Positions 1 to 7,235 of a stretch of 64,000 nucleotides of DNA are shown piece by piece (the stretch's first letter is position 1; each line of letters begins with the position of its first letter). A program made the translations under genes and the position numbers. Source of the stretch: Fredinandcohnia onubensis (GTDB lineage Bacteria > Bacillota > Bacilli > Bacillales > Bacillaceae_L); the NCBI RefSeq assembly GCF_002734285.1, contig NZ_NSEA01000009.1, forward strand, positions 62,001 to 126,000, written 5' to 3'. The notes beneath the pieces were generated by a model. That model saw only the letters and a list, made by a program, of their open reading frames with translations. It was not told the DNA's origin and did no database searches.

Positions 1-118
1 GTAATCTACCACGAATCATTTGTGGAGAATCGCCAACTTCGATATGCTTGTATTGAATAATTCCTATTTTAAAATCAGGAACAATTTCCTTTAAATGTGG
101 TGAAATCTTAATTTCCAT
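1..118 (-). CDS. B3/4-domain protein, N-terminal part only
   Basis: The gene runs off the left edge; only the first 39 codons are present. The reading starts MEIKISPHLKEIV and continues with an IGIIQYKHIEVGDSPQM stretch, which resembles the start of Bacillus B3/4-domain proteins (the tRNA-binding fold of the phenylalanyl-tRNA synthetase beta chain, found alone in small proteins of unclear function). Two ATG codons lie in tandem at 121 and 118. The GGAGGG ribosome site at 126-131 is seven bases from the second and four from the first, so 118 is preferred. It is divergent from queG. The family call rests on a short piece and is moderate. Confidence 0.6.
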   Translation of the reverse strand, partial: MEIKISPHLKEIVPDFKIGIIQYKHIEVGDSPQMIRGRL

Positions 119-218
119 CATTTATCCCTCCAAAAACTATTGTAAATAGTGTACCATAAATCCTAGAAATTCTATAAATAGAACGGCTTATAAGTCCTAA
201 GAAGGGAGGTTCCAAGAC

Positions 219-1352
219 TTGGACACTATACAACTTCAACAAGAAATCATTGATTATAGTAAAACGATTGGAATCGATAAAATTGGCTTTGCAAGTGCTT
301 CGCCATTTGAAGAATTAAAATCACGACTATTACGGCAACAGGAATTAGGCTATCAATCAGGATTTGAACCAAAAGATATTGAAAAAAGAACAAATCCAGA
401 GCTCCTTTTACCTGGTGCGAAGTCTATTATTGCGATAGCACTGGCTTATCCAGCAAAGCTAAAGGATGCACCAAGGAGTACACGAAACGAACGTCGAGGT
501 TTGTTTGCACGTGCCTCTTGGGGAGAGGATTACCACCATATATTACGGGACAGGTTACAAAAGCTTGAGGCGTTTATCAAGGAAAAGTTGCCTGATGCTA
601 AACTCCAGTCGATGGTTGATACAGGGGAGTTATCTGACCGTGCTGTGGCAGAAAGAGCAGGGATCGGTTGGAGTGGAAAAAACTGTGCAATAATTACACC
701 AGAGTTCGGCTCGTATGTATATTTAGGGGAAATGGTTACGAATATCCCTTTCGTACCTGATTCGCCAATTGAGGATCAATGTGGTTCATGTCGAGCATGT
801 CTTGATGCTTGTCCAACAGGTGCTTTGGTGCAGGGTGGACAAATCAATGCACAAAAATGTGTTAGCTTCTTAACGCAAACAAAAGACTTTTTACCGGACG
901 AGTTTCGTACAAAACTTGGAAATCGACTGTATGGCTGTGATTCCTGTCAGACAGCATGTCCGAAAAATAAAGGAATTGATTTTCATTTTCATGAGGAAAT
1001 GAAGCCAGAGCCTGAGGTAGTTAAGCCATTGTTAAAACCTATTTTATCAATTAGTAATCGTGATTTTAAGGAAACATTCGGTTCACTGTCGGGGTCTTGG
1101 AGAGGGAAAAAACCAATCCAACGAAATGCGATTATTGCACTTGGCCACTTTAAGGATAGCAGTGCGATTCCTGAACTAACAAAAGTCCTAAAGGATGACC
1201 CAAGACCAGTACTGCGGGGTACTGCTGCATGGGCTTTAGGAAAAATAGGCGACGAAAGTGCAATTGAAATCTTAAAAGAAGCAAGTCTGAAAGAGAAGGA
1301 CGACCAAGTTCTACAAGAAATTGAAAAAGGTTTGAATATGTTAATCAACTAA
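219..1352 (+). CDS. queG: Epoxyqueuosine reductase QueG
   Basis: QueG performs the last step of queuosine synthesis, reducing epoxyqueuosine to queuosine in the anticodon of Asn, Asp, His and Tyr tRNAs, using cobalamin and two 4Fe-4S clusters in the cytoplasm. The 377-residue length matches the family. Two ferredoxin-type cysteine clusters are visible (CGSCRACLDACPTGAL and YGCDSCQTACPKN). The last 90 residues look like HEAT-type helical repeats (IPELTKVLKDDPRPVLRGTA). The start is TTG at 219, nine bases after an AAGGGAGG site at 202-209; no ATG gives a better fit. It heads a conserved queG-yhbB-trmL order and ends in its own terminator. Confidence 0.95.
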   Translation: MDTIQLQQEIIDYSKTIGIDKIGFASASPFEELKSRLLRQQELGYQSGFEPKDIEKRTNPELLLPGAKSIIAIALAYPAKLKDAPRSTRNERRGLFARASWGEDYHHILRDRLQKLEAFIKEKLPDAKLQSMVDTGELSDRAVAERAGIGWSGKNCAIITPEFGSYVYLGEMVTNIPFVPDSPIEDQCGSCRACLDACPTGALVQGGQINAQKCVSFLTQTKDFLPDEFRTKLGNRLYGCDSCQTACPKNKGIDFHFHEEMKPEPEVVKPLLKPILSISNRDFKETFGSLSGSWRGKKPIQRNAIIALGHFKDSSAIPELTKVLKDDPRPVLRGTAAWALGKIGDESAIEILKEASLKEKDDQVLQEIEKGLNMLIN

Positions 1353-1379
1353 AAGGATGCGATGACGCATCCTTTTTTT
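1351..1379 (+). terminator. Intrinsic terminator after queG
   Basis: A perfect 11-bp stem (AAAAGGATGCG / CGCATCCTTTT) with loop ATGA is followed by a T-run. The left arm begins within the queG stop codon. Confidence 0.92.
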
Positions 1380-1440
1380 AAATATTTTCGCATTCCTTCT
1401 CATATTGTGTAATATCACAACCTGAAGGTGGTGTTGGAAG

Positions 1441-2325
1441 TTGAAGTCGACTTTAGCAAAAGTAATTGAGGCTAAAGCTCAATTACTAGTTGGAAATCAA
1501 CGAAGTGTTCCTTCTGTAAGTTTGCCAGTAAAGGACCTTGAGTTTATTCAGAGGAAAAAAGAGCTTCTAGATAAACGTTCAGCTGAAATTGTTAAATGTA
1601 ATACAAACGGTCAAATCATCAGTAAAAATGAAGTGGATGGAAGGGTCCATCTCAATTATCTTGTTCATTACCAATATTTAATTCGTCAGAATAAAAATCT
1701 GTATGTCGAAGAGCACTGTGAAGAAAGAAAGGCTGTATTTACATTAAATAAATTAATCAGTGATGAAGAGGTTCCAAAGAAGATGGACACCCATCATCAA
1801 GCAATGGACCGTGAAGTGCAAGAGGAACGTAATCTCGATTTTAAATATAACCGTCTTGCAGCAGTTCAATATGCAGAGCGTTGGTGGAATGATTACAACC
1901 CAAAATACAAAAAGTTTGAAGATAATTGTACGAATTTTATTTCGCAATGTCTCCGTGCTGGGGGCTCGCCGATGTATGGACATCCTAATCGCAGTAAAGG
2001 CTGGTGGTGGCAAAATAATAATTGGAGTTATAGCTGGTCTGTCGCGAATGCTTTGAGATGGTATTTAAGTGGATCACAAAAAGGTCTTCAAGCAAAAGAG
2101 GTTTCCTCCCCGAAACAGCTTATATTGGGTGATATCATTTGCTATGACTTTGAAGGAGATGGGCGTTTTAATCATAATACGATTGTGGTGGCAAAGGATA
2201 TTGAAGGTTATCCGCTCGTTAATGCTCAGTCGCAAAACAGCCGAATGAGGTATTGGTCCTATTATGATTCAACAGCCTACACACCTAATATTAAATATAA
2301 GTTTTTTCATATCATAAATAACTAA
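1441..2325 (+). CDS. yhbB: Putative amidase-domain protein (YhbB-like)
   Basis: The 294-residue protein has a poorly conserved N-terminal half (about 1-135) and a C-terminal Amidase_6 domain (about 140-290). The domain signature is AVQYAERWWNDYNP followed by NCTNFISQCLRAGG, where the Cys is the expected nucleophile, and later HNTIVVAKD and NAQSQNSR, which would supply the His and Asn/Asp. The family fold is a papain-like cysteine amidase often linked to the cell wall or spores; the substrate is unknown. No clear signal peptide is seen, so the location is unclear. The start is TTG at 1441, nine bases after AAGGTGG. It sits between queG and trmL as yhbB does in B. subtilis. Confidence 0.85.
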   Translation: MKSTLAKVIEAKAQLLVGNQRSVPSVSLPVKDLEFIQRKKELLDKRSAEIVKCNTNGQIISKNEVDGRVHLNYLVHYQYLIRQNKNLYVEEHCEERKAVFTLNKLISDEEVPKKMDTHHQAMDREVQEERNLDFKYNRLAAVQYAERWWNDYNPKYKKFEDNCTNFISQCLRAGGSPMYGHPNRSKGWWWQNNNWSYSWSVANALRWYLSGSQKGLQAKEVSSPKQLILGDIICYDFEGDGRFNHNTIVVAKDIEGYPLVNAQSQNSRMRYWSYYDSTAYTPNIKYKFFHIINN

Positions 2326-2326
2326 T

Positions 2327-2510
2327 AACTTTATTCAGTAGAAGCCTCTTAACTGTCCGTGTGGAATCAAGAAAATAAGATATAGTATTTAATGGGTTTC
2401 AAACCCTGGCTGAATAAAGTTACAGCCTCCGGCGGATGCCACGATTTTTCAAAGGAAAGTTTTCGAGTGGGCTCGAAAAAAATCGGGCGCAAATACGCCA
2501 AGGCGTATTT
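2327..2510. repeat. Hairpin-rich intergenic element upstream of trmL
   Basis: The gap holds nested inverted repeats. A 12-base arm AACTTTATTCAG (2327-2338) is answered by CTGAATAAAGTT (2410-2421). TTTTCGAG/CTCGAAAA form a stem at 2460-2479, flanked by CGATTTTT and AAAATCG. AAATACGCC/GGCGTATTT form another at 2491-2510. The GC-rich piece CCTCCGGCGG at 2427-2436 differs in composition from its surroundings. It looks like a dispersed intergenic repeat or a folded leader, but no second copy was seen in this window. Confidence 0.5.
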
Positions 2511-2520
2511 GATTTCTTTT

Positions 2521-2529
2521 TGGTATAAT
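2521..2529 (+). promoter_or_regulatory. Extended -10 promoter for trmL
   Basis: TGGTATAAT is a perfect extended -10 (TGnTATAAT). No good -35 lies 17 bases upstream, as is common with extended -10 promoters. It is about 20 bases before the trmL start. Confidence 0.55.
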
Positions 2530-2549
2530 AACGATTGAGGTGAAAGAAA

Positions 2550-3023
2550 GTGGGACTACACGTCGTATTATACCAACCAGAGATTCCTGCAAATACAGGG
2601 AATATCGCGCGTACATGTGCAGCAACAGGGACAACTTTACATTTAATTCGGCCCATGGGATTTTCAACTGAGGACAAAATGCTTAAGCGTGCTGGTTTAG
2701 ATTATTGGGAGTTTGTAAAGATTTATGATTACGATTCTTTAGAAGAGCTTTTTGAAAAATACCAGGATGGAGAATTTTATTTTATTACAAAGTTCGGACA
2801 GAAAGCATATTCATCCGTTGATTATAGTGATTTACAAAAGGATCATTTCTTGGTATTTGGAAAAGAAACAACTGGCCTACCAAAGGATCTCATCGAAAAA
2901 AATATGAAACGGGCTCTCCGATTACCAATGACAGAAAATGTCCGTTCTTTAAATTTATCAAATACCGCAGCAATTCTAGTATACGAAGCTTTAAGACAAC
3001 AAAACTATCCTGGACTAACTTAA
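2550..3023 (+). CDS. trmL: tRNA (cytidine/uridine-34-2'-O-)-methyltransferase TrmL
   Basis: TrmL (formerly CspR) methylates the ribose of the wobble nucleotide of certain leucine tRNAs using SAM. The 157-residue length equals that of E. coli TrmL. SPOUT (trefoil-knot) signatures are visible: the N-terminal VVLYQPEIPANTGNIARTCA, then LVFGKETTGLP and the C-terminal knot MTENVRSLNLSNTAAI. The start is GTG at 2550 with GAGGTGA seven bases upstream. Its neighbour queG also modifies position 34 of tRNAs, so the two form a wobble-base group. Confidence 0.95.
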   Translation: MGLHVVLYQPEIPANTGNIARTCAATGTTLHLIRPMGFSTEDKMLKRAGLDYWEFVKIYDYDSLEELFEKYQDGEFYFITKFGQKAYSSVDYSDLQKDHFLVFGKETTGLPKDLIEKNMKRALRLPMTENVRSLNLSNTAAILVYEALRQQNYPGLT

Positions 3024-3032
3024 AACAAAAAC

Positions 3033-3065
3033 GACCTCTACCCATTGGCAGAGGTCATTTTTTTA
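3033..3065 (+). terminator. Intrinsic terminator after trmL
   Basis: GACCTCT / AGAGGTC stem (3033-3039 with 3050-3056) followed by a T-rich tail. Confidence 0.85.
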
Positions 3066-3161
3066 TTATTTTTTGTTTACGCTTGGCTTATCTTCATAGC
3101 CACCTGTAAAGATAGCTGCTAAAAATGTAACGATAACACCTAAAATTAACAATAATTTCAT
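3066..3161 (-). CDS. 31-residue membrane microprotein
   Basis: A short open frame reads MKLLLILGVIVTFLAAIFTG, then GYEDKPSVNKK and TAA. It has a perfect ribosome site (AAAGGAGG) about nine bases before the ATG. Residues 2-19 form one hydrophobic helix, followed by a charged hydrophilic tail, so a single-pass membrane peptide is expected. It is convergent with trmL and probably shares its bidirectional hairpin. I do not recognise a named family; similar tiny proteins occur between trmL and prkA in Bacillus genomes as far as I recall. The ribosome site and the clean hydrophobic pattern support a real gene. Function unknown. Confidence 0.72.
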   Translation of the reverse strand: MKLLLILGVIVTFLAAIFTGGYEDKPSVNKK

Positions 3162-3437
3162 GTGTTTTTCCTCCTTTATGTACGAAGCTCAAAAATAACC
3201 TTCAAAAAAGATACCTAGGTGTATTATAACCTAATTTCAATTTTGTGTGAATGTTATCTATGGACAAATTGTAAACATTTTCGAACCTTTTAAAAATAGG
3301 CGCATACACTTTATAAACTCCTTTTACATTGTATCCCCATATTTTCCCTAAATTATTTTCACTTTGTCCAATCAAGAAATCCAAGGGGATTTTTCTTACA
3401 ATTCAGAATAGGACATGTTGAATTTTGTAAGATTAAA
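3162..3437. other. Intergenic region before prkA
   Basis: AT-rich sequence with no supported gene. A 60-codon frame on the minus strand (3202-3384) has no ribosome site and no recognisable content. The upstream signals of the 31-residue microprotein must lie at its left end. Confidence 0.5.
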
Positions 3438-3466
3438 GCATGTTAAAGGACATCCTCGCATACATT
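3438..3466 (+). promoter_or_regulatory. Candidate SigE promoter of prkA
   Basis: GCATGTT (3438-3444), a 14-base spacer and CATACATT (3459-3466) match the SigE consensus KMATATT-N14-CATACAHT with one mismatch in the -35. The prkA gene of B. subtilis is known to belong to the mother-cell SigE regulon, so the position and the pattern agree. Confidence 0.75.
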
Positions 3467-3514
3467 TTATTAAACCGTGCAAAAGACAACAAAGATGGAG
3501 GAGGCCCCTAATTA

Positions 3515-5410
3515 ATGGATATCTTAAAAAAGATAGAACAATTTCGTGAAGAGGAACAACGTTTGAAGTGGGAAGGAACCTTCGCTGATTATTTGGAAAT
3601 TCTAAAGGAAAAGCCATGGGTTGCTCAGTCTGCTCATTCCAGAGTTTATAATATGATTAAAGACGCAGGGATTGAAGAGGAAAATGGAAAGCGTACTTAT
3701 AAGTTCTTCGACCACCAACTATTTGGTTTAGAGGAAGCTCTTGAGCGACTAGTCGAAGAATATTTTCATCCAGCAGCAAAACGACTTGATGTTCGTAAGC
3801 GAATTTTATTATTGATGGGTCCTGTTAGCGGTGGTAAATCTACATTGGTTTCCATGTTAAAAAGAGGTTTAGAAACATACTCACATACTGAAAGAGGCGC
3901 GGTTTATGCAATCAAAGGTTGCCCGATGCATGAAGACCCACTGCACCTTATTCCTCATCATTTAAGAGAGGACTTCTTCGATGAGTACGGGGTTCGAATT
4001 GAAGGTAATTTATCGCCACTAAATATGATGAGATTGCAGGAAGAGTACGGAGGCAGGATTGAGGATGTTAGAGTTGAACGAATATTCTTGTCCGAGGATA
4101 AGCGTGTAGGAATTGGAACCTTTAGCCCTTCAGATCCAAAATCTCAGGATATTGCTGATTTAACTGGAAGTATTGATTTTTCAACAATTGCTGAGTTTGG
4201 TTCAGAATCAGACCCACGTGCCTATCGCTTCGATGGAGAATTAAACAAAGCGAACCGTGGAATGATGGAATTCCAAGAGATGCTAAAGTGTGATGAAAAA
4301 TTCCTCTGGCACTTACTATCCTTAACACAAGAGGGGAATTTTAAAGCAGGAAGATTTGCGTTAATTTCAGCAGATGAGCTGATCGTCGCACACACGAACG
4401 AAACAGAGTATCGTTCCTTTATTTCGAATAAGAAAAATGAAGCGTTACATTCACGTATCATTGTTATGCCAGTTCCTTATAATTTACGTGTTTCTGAGGA
4501 AGAGCGTATATATGCAAAGATGATTAAGGAAAGTGATGTGCGCGATGTTCATATTGCACCACATACCTTTAGAGTCGCAGCTATGTTTACGATTTTAACT
4601 AGATTAAAGGCCCCTAAAAAAGGCGATATCGATATTATTAAAAAGATGAGATTATATGATGGTGAAAGTGTAGAAGGCTTCAATGCAGTTGATGTGGAGG
4701 AGCTTCGAAGGGAATATCAAGATGAGGGCATGAGCGGTATTGACCCTCGTTATGTAATTAACCGGATATCATCCACCATTATTCGAAAAGAAAACCCATC
4801 GATTAATGCATTGGATGTATTACGATCCTTAAAGGATGGTCTTGAACACCATCCATCCATTTCGAATGAAGACCGTGAGCGCTATTTGAATTTCATCTCA
4901 ATTGCGAGACGTGAGTATGACGATATTGCGAAGAAAGAGGTTCAAAAGGCGTTTGTTTATTCATATGAAGAGTCTGCGAAGACATTAATGGATAACTATC
5001 TAGATAATGTTGAAGCATACTGTAATAAAAACAAGCTTCGCGATCCGTTAACCGGAGAAGAAATGAATCCAGATGAAAAGCTTATGCGTTCGATTGAGGA
5101 GCAAATTGGAATCTCTGAAAATGCGAAGAAGGCATTTAGAGAGGAAATCCTTATTCGTATCTCTGCATATGCCCGTAAAGGAAGAAGATTTGATTACAAC
5201 TCACATGAACGTCTTCGAGAGGCAATTCAAAAGAAATTATTTGCGGACCTGAAAGACGTCGTGAAAATCACGACTTCTACAAAAACACCTGATGAGCAAC
5301 AGCTGAAGAAGGTAAATGAGGTTGTGGCAAGATTAATTGATGAGCACGGTTATAATTCAACATCTGCGAATGAACTGCTACGTTATGTAGGAAGCTTATT
5401 GAACCGATAA
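3515..5410 (+). CDS. prkA: PrkA AAA+ serine protein kinase/ATPase
   Basis: PrkA is a 631-residue AAA+ family protein described as a serine kinase and, more recently, as an ATP-dependent protease-like factor, acting in the mother cell during sporulation. The AAA+ Walker A GPVSGGKST lies at residues 102-110 and a C-terminal kinase-like region follows. Length and sequence match the Bacillus protein closely. The ATG at 3515 has GGAGGAGG ten bases upstream. A SigE-type promoter precedes it. In many bacteria prkA (yeaG), yhbH (yeaH) and spoVR (ycgB) form one functional group; here yhbH follows after a 567-base gap and spoVR is 36 kb away. Confidence 0.96.
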   Translation: MDILKKIEQFREEEQRLKWEGTFADYLEILKEKPWVAQSAHSRVYNMIKDAGIEEENGKRTYKFFDHQLFGLEEALERLVEEYFHPAAKRLDVRKRILLLMGPVSGGKSTLVSMLKRGLETYSHTERGAVYAIKGCPMHEDPLHLIPHHLREDFFDEYGVRIEGNLSPLNMMRLQEEYGGRIEDVRVERIFLSEDKRVGIGTFSPSDPKSQDIADLTGSIDFSTIAEFGSESDPRAYRFDGELNKANRGMMEFQEMLKCDEKFLWHLLSLTQEGNFKAGRFALISADELIVAHTNETEYRSFISNKKNEALHSRIIVMPVPYNLRVSEEERIYAKMIKESDVRDVHIAPHTFRVAAMFTILTRLKAPKKGDIDIIKKMRLYDGESVEGFNAVDVEELRREYQDEGMSGIDPRYVINRISSTIIRKENPSINALDVLRSLKDGLEHHPSISNEDRERYLNFISIARREYDDIAKKEVQKAFVYSYEESAKTLMDNYLDNVEAYCNKNKLRDPLTGEEMNPDEKLMRSIEEQIGISENAKKAFREEILIRISAYARKGRRFDYNSHERLREAIQKKLFADLKDVVKITTSTKTPDEQQLKKVNEVVARLIDEHGYNSTSANELLRYVGSLLNR

Positions 5411-5424
5411 TCTAGAAAGAAAAT

Positions 5425-5464
5425 AGGGGTTAGGCCAGCTTGATGGTCTAATCCCTTGTTTTTC
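5425..5464 (+). terminator. Intrinsic terminator after prkA
   Basis: AGGGGTTAGGCC (5425-5436) pairs, with two G-U pairs, with GGTCTAATCCCTT (5445-5457). A short T-rich tract follows. Confidence 0.75.
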
Positions 5465-5488
5465 AAATCGAACAGATCTATCAATTGT

Positions 5489-5644
5489 ACTTATGAAGAG
5501 GAAACCGAGTAAGGAATCCACTTGTAATCCCCTTCATCTTGCTCATGAAGAGGAATCCGAGCAAGAAATCGACCGTTAATCTCCTTCATTGCGCTTATGA
5601 AGAGGAATTCGAGTAAGAAATCCATTGTAAACCCCCTTCATTTC
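5489..5644. repeat. Three tandem copies of a 52-bp non-coding repeat
   Basis: Copies begin at 5489, 5541 and 5593, exactly 52 bases apart. Each contains CTTATGAAGAGGAA (one copy has CTCATG), then CGAG(T/C)AAG(G/A)AATC, and ends near CCTTCAT. ATGAAG and CTTCAT within each copy can pair, so each unit may fold. The period is not a multiple of three and no frame stays open, which argues against a coding repeat. A partial fourth start (ACTTAAGAAATG) follows. Confidence 0.9.
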
Positions 5645-5960
5645 ACTTAAGAAATGTAACTTGTCCATTTATGAATAATAGTGATGCAGTCTGTTTGTAA
5701 TAAACAGAAGGAACTTGTCTATTTTTAAGACTAATCGCCCAATTTACGAAATTTTTTGTCAATAAATCAATGTTCTTGCATAGTATAGAGTAATCTACTA
5801 TTGGTTAATTTTTGCTAAAGAGTAGGTAGTAGTTGGTCTCTTTTTTATTTCAAACAGTTTTTGTTTACTACAGTTTTTCGTTTAACGAAGTTCTTTCACA
5901 AACCGTCAAGATAATGTATGAGGGTCAAGGTAAAAATGTGAATGGTTTAATAAAAAAATT
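5645..5960. other. Intergenic region before yhbH
   Basis: No gene or convincing promoter was found. I looked specifically for a SigE -10 (CATACAHT) with a correctly spaced -35 and did not find one. A short TTTTTTATTT tract at 5841-5850 follows only a four-base stem, too weak to call a terminator. Confidence 0.4.
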
Positions 5961-5977
5961 TTAGGAGGGGAAAGATT

Positions 5978-7159
5978 ATGTCGAAAAGTAATTCAAAGAA
6001 CTTTGTCATTTCCCAAGAAGATTGGTCCCTCCATCGCAAAGGCCATGATGATCAAACAAGACACCAAGATAAGGTACAGGATGCTATTAAGAATAATTTA
6101 CCTGATTTGATAACGGAAGAAAGTATAATTATGTCCAACGGAAAAGATGTTGTTAAAATTCCTATTCGTTCCTTAGACGAATATAAAATCCGTTACAACT
6201 ATGATAAAAATAAACATGTTGGCCAAGGGAATGGAGATAGCCAGGTTGGTGACGTTATTGCAAGAGATGGGTCCGGACAAAGTGCAGGAAAAGCAGGCCC
6301 TGGAAAAGGGCAAGGTGCAGGTGATCAAGCCGGTGAAGATTATTATGAGGCGGAAGTTTCTCTAATGGAGCTTGAGGAAGCCTTATTTAAGGAATTAGAG
6401 CTACCAAATCTTAAGCGGAAAGAACAAGATCAAAACATTGTAGAAAATATTGAGTTTAATGATATTCGTCGAACAGGTTTAATGGGGAATATTGATAAGA
6501 AACGGACAATGATGTCGGCATACAAACGAAATGCGATGGCAGGGAAGCCTAGCTTCCATCCGATTTATCGGGAAGATTTGAAGTTTAAAACATGGAATGA
6601 GATTGTAAAACCAGATTCAAAGGCTGTCGTACTTGCGATGATGGATACAAGCGGTTCAATGGGAATTTGGGAGAAGTATATGGCAAGAAGCTTCTTCTTC
6701 TGGATGACTCGATTCTTGCGCACTAAATATGAAACAGTAGAAATTGAATTTATTGCTCATCATACGGAAGCGAAAGTTGTATCGGAAGAGGACTTTTTCT
6801 CAAAAGGTGAAAGTGGGGGTACAATTTGTTCATCAGTATACCGCAAAGCATTAGAGGTCATTGATGATAAGTATCCAGCGGCACGTTATAATATTTATCC
6901 ATTTCATTTCTCAGACGGAGATAATTTAACCTCAGATAATGCAAGATGTGTGAAGTTAGTGAGCGAGTTAATGAAGGTTTCTAATATGTTTGGCTATGGA
7001 GAGGTAAACCAGTATAATCGTCATTCGACCCTTATGTCAGCTTATAAAAACATTGAGGATGAACGATTTAAGTACTATATTTTAAAACAAAAAGCAGATG
7101 TATTCCATGCAATGAAGAGCTTTTTTAAGAATGAAGAAGAAAAAAAGGCGTATGCATGA
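5978..7159 (+). CDS. yhbH: YhbH/DUF444 sporulation protein with VWA-type domain
   Basis: This 393-residue protein belongs to the DUF444 family (YhbH in Bacillus, YeaH in E. coli), a partner of PrkA and SpoVR. It has a Gly-rich low-complexity stretch (about 82-118) and a C-terminal von Willebrand A-like fold with a MIDAS metal site, DTSGSMG at 223-229. The ATG at 5978 is seven bases from AGGAGGGG. The exact biochemical role is not known; inference from family context is a metal-dependent adaptor acting with PrkA in the mother cell. It ends in a strong hairpin shared with the convergent pectinase gene. Confidence 0.94.
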   Translation: MSKSNSKNFVISQEDWSLHRKGHDDQTRHQDKVQDAIKNNLPDLITEESIIMSNGKDVVKIPIRSLDEYKIRYNYDKNKHVGQGNGDSQVGDVIARDGSGQSAGKAGPGKGQGAGDQAGEDYYEAEVSLMELEEALFKELELPNLKRKEQDQNIVENIEFNDIRRTGLMGNIDKKRTMMSAYKRNAMAGKPSFHPIYREDLKFKTWNEIVKPDSKAVVLAMMDTSGSMGIWEKYMARSFFFWMTRFLRTKYETVEIEFIAHHTEAKVVSEEDFFSKGESGGTICSSVYRKALEVIDDKYPAARYNIYPFHFSDGDNLTSDNARCVKLVSELMKVSNMFGYGEVNQYNRHSTLMSAYKNIEDERFKYYILKQKADVFHAMKSFFKNEEEKKAYA

Positions 7160-7160
7160 T

Positions 7161-7190
7161 AAAAAGAGAGGGGAGACCCTCTCTTTTCCT
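7161..7190. terminator. Bidirectional terminator between yhbH and the pectinase gene
   Basis: An 11-bp perfect stem AAAAGAGAGGG / CCCTCTCTTTT with loop GAGA. T-runs on both strands allow it to end yhbH (plus) and the 7236-11582 gene (minus). Confidence 0.88.
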
Positions 7191-7235
7191 GTGAAGCTAT
7201 AAACTTTATAGGAAGCTTAAGTCCATGATTTCAGC

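Noticed and set aside
3202-3384. 60-codon minus-strand open frame before prkA
   Set aside because: No ribosome site, no recognisable composition, and it overlaps the control region of prkA.
5489-5644. Coding repeat (repeat-containing peptide)
   Set aside because: The 52-bp period shifts frame at each copy and stops occur in all frames.
5645-5977. SigE promoter for yhbH
   Set aside because: No CATACAHT-like -10 with a correctly spaced -35 was found.
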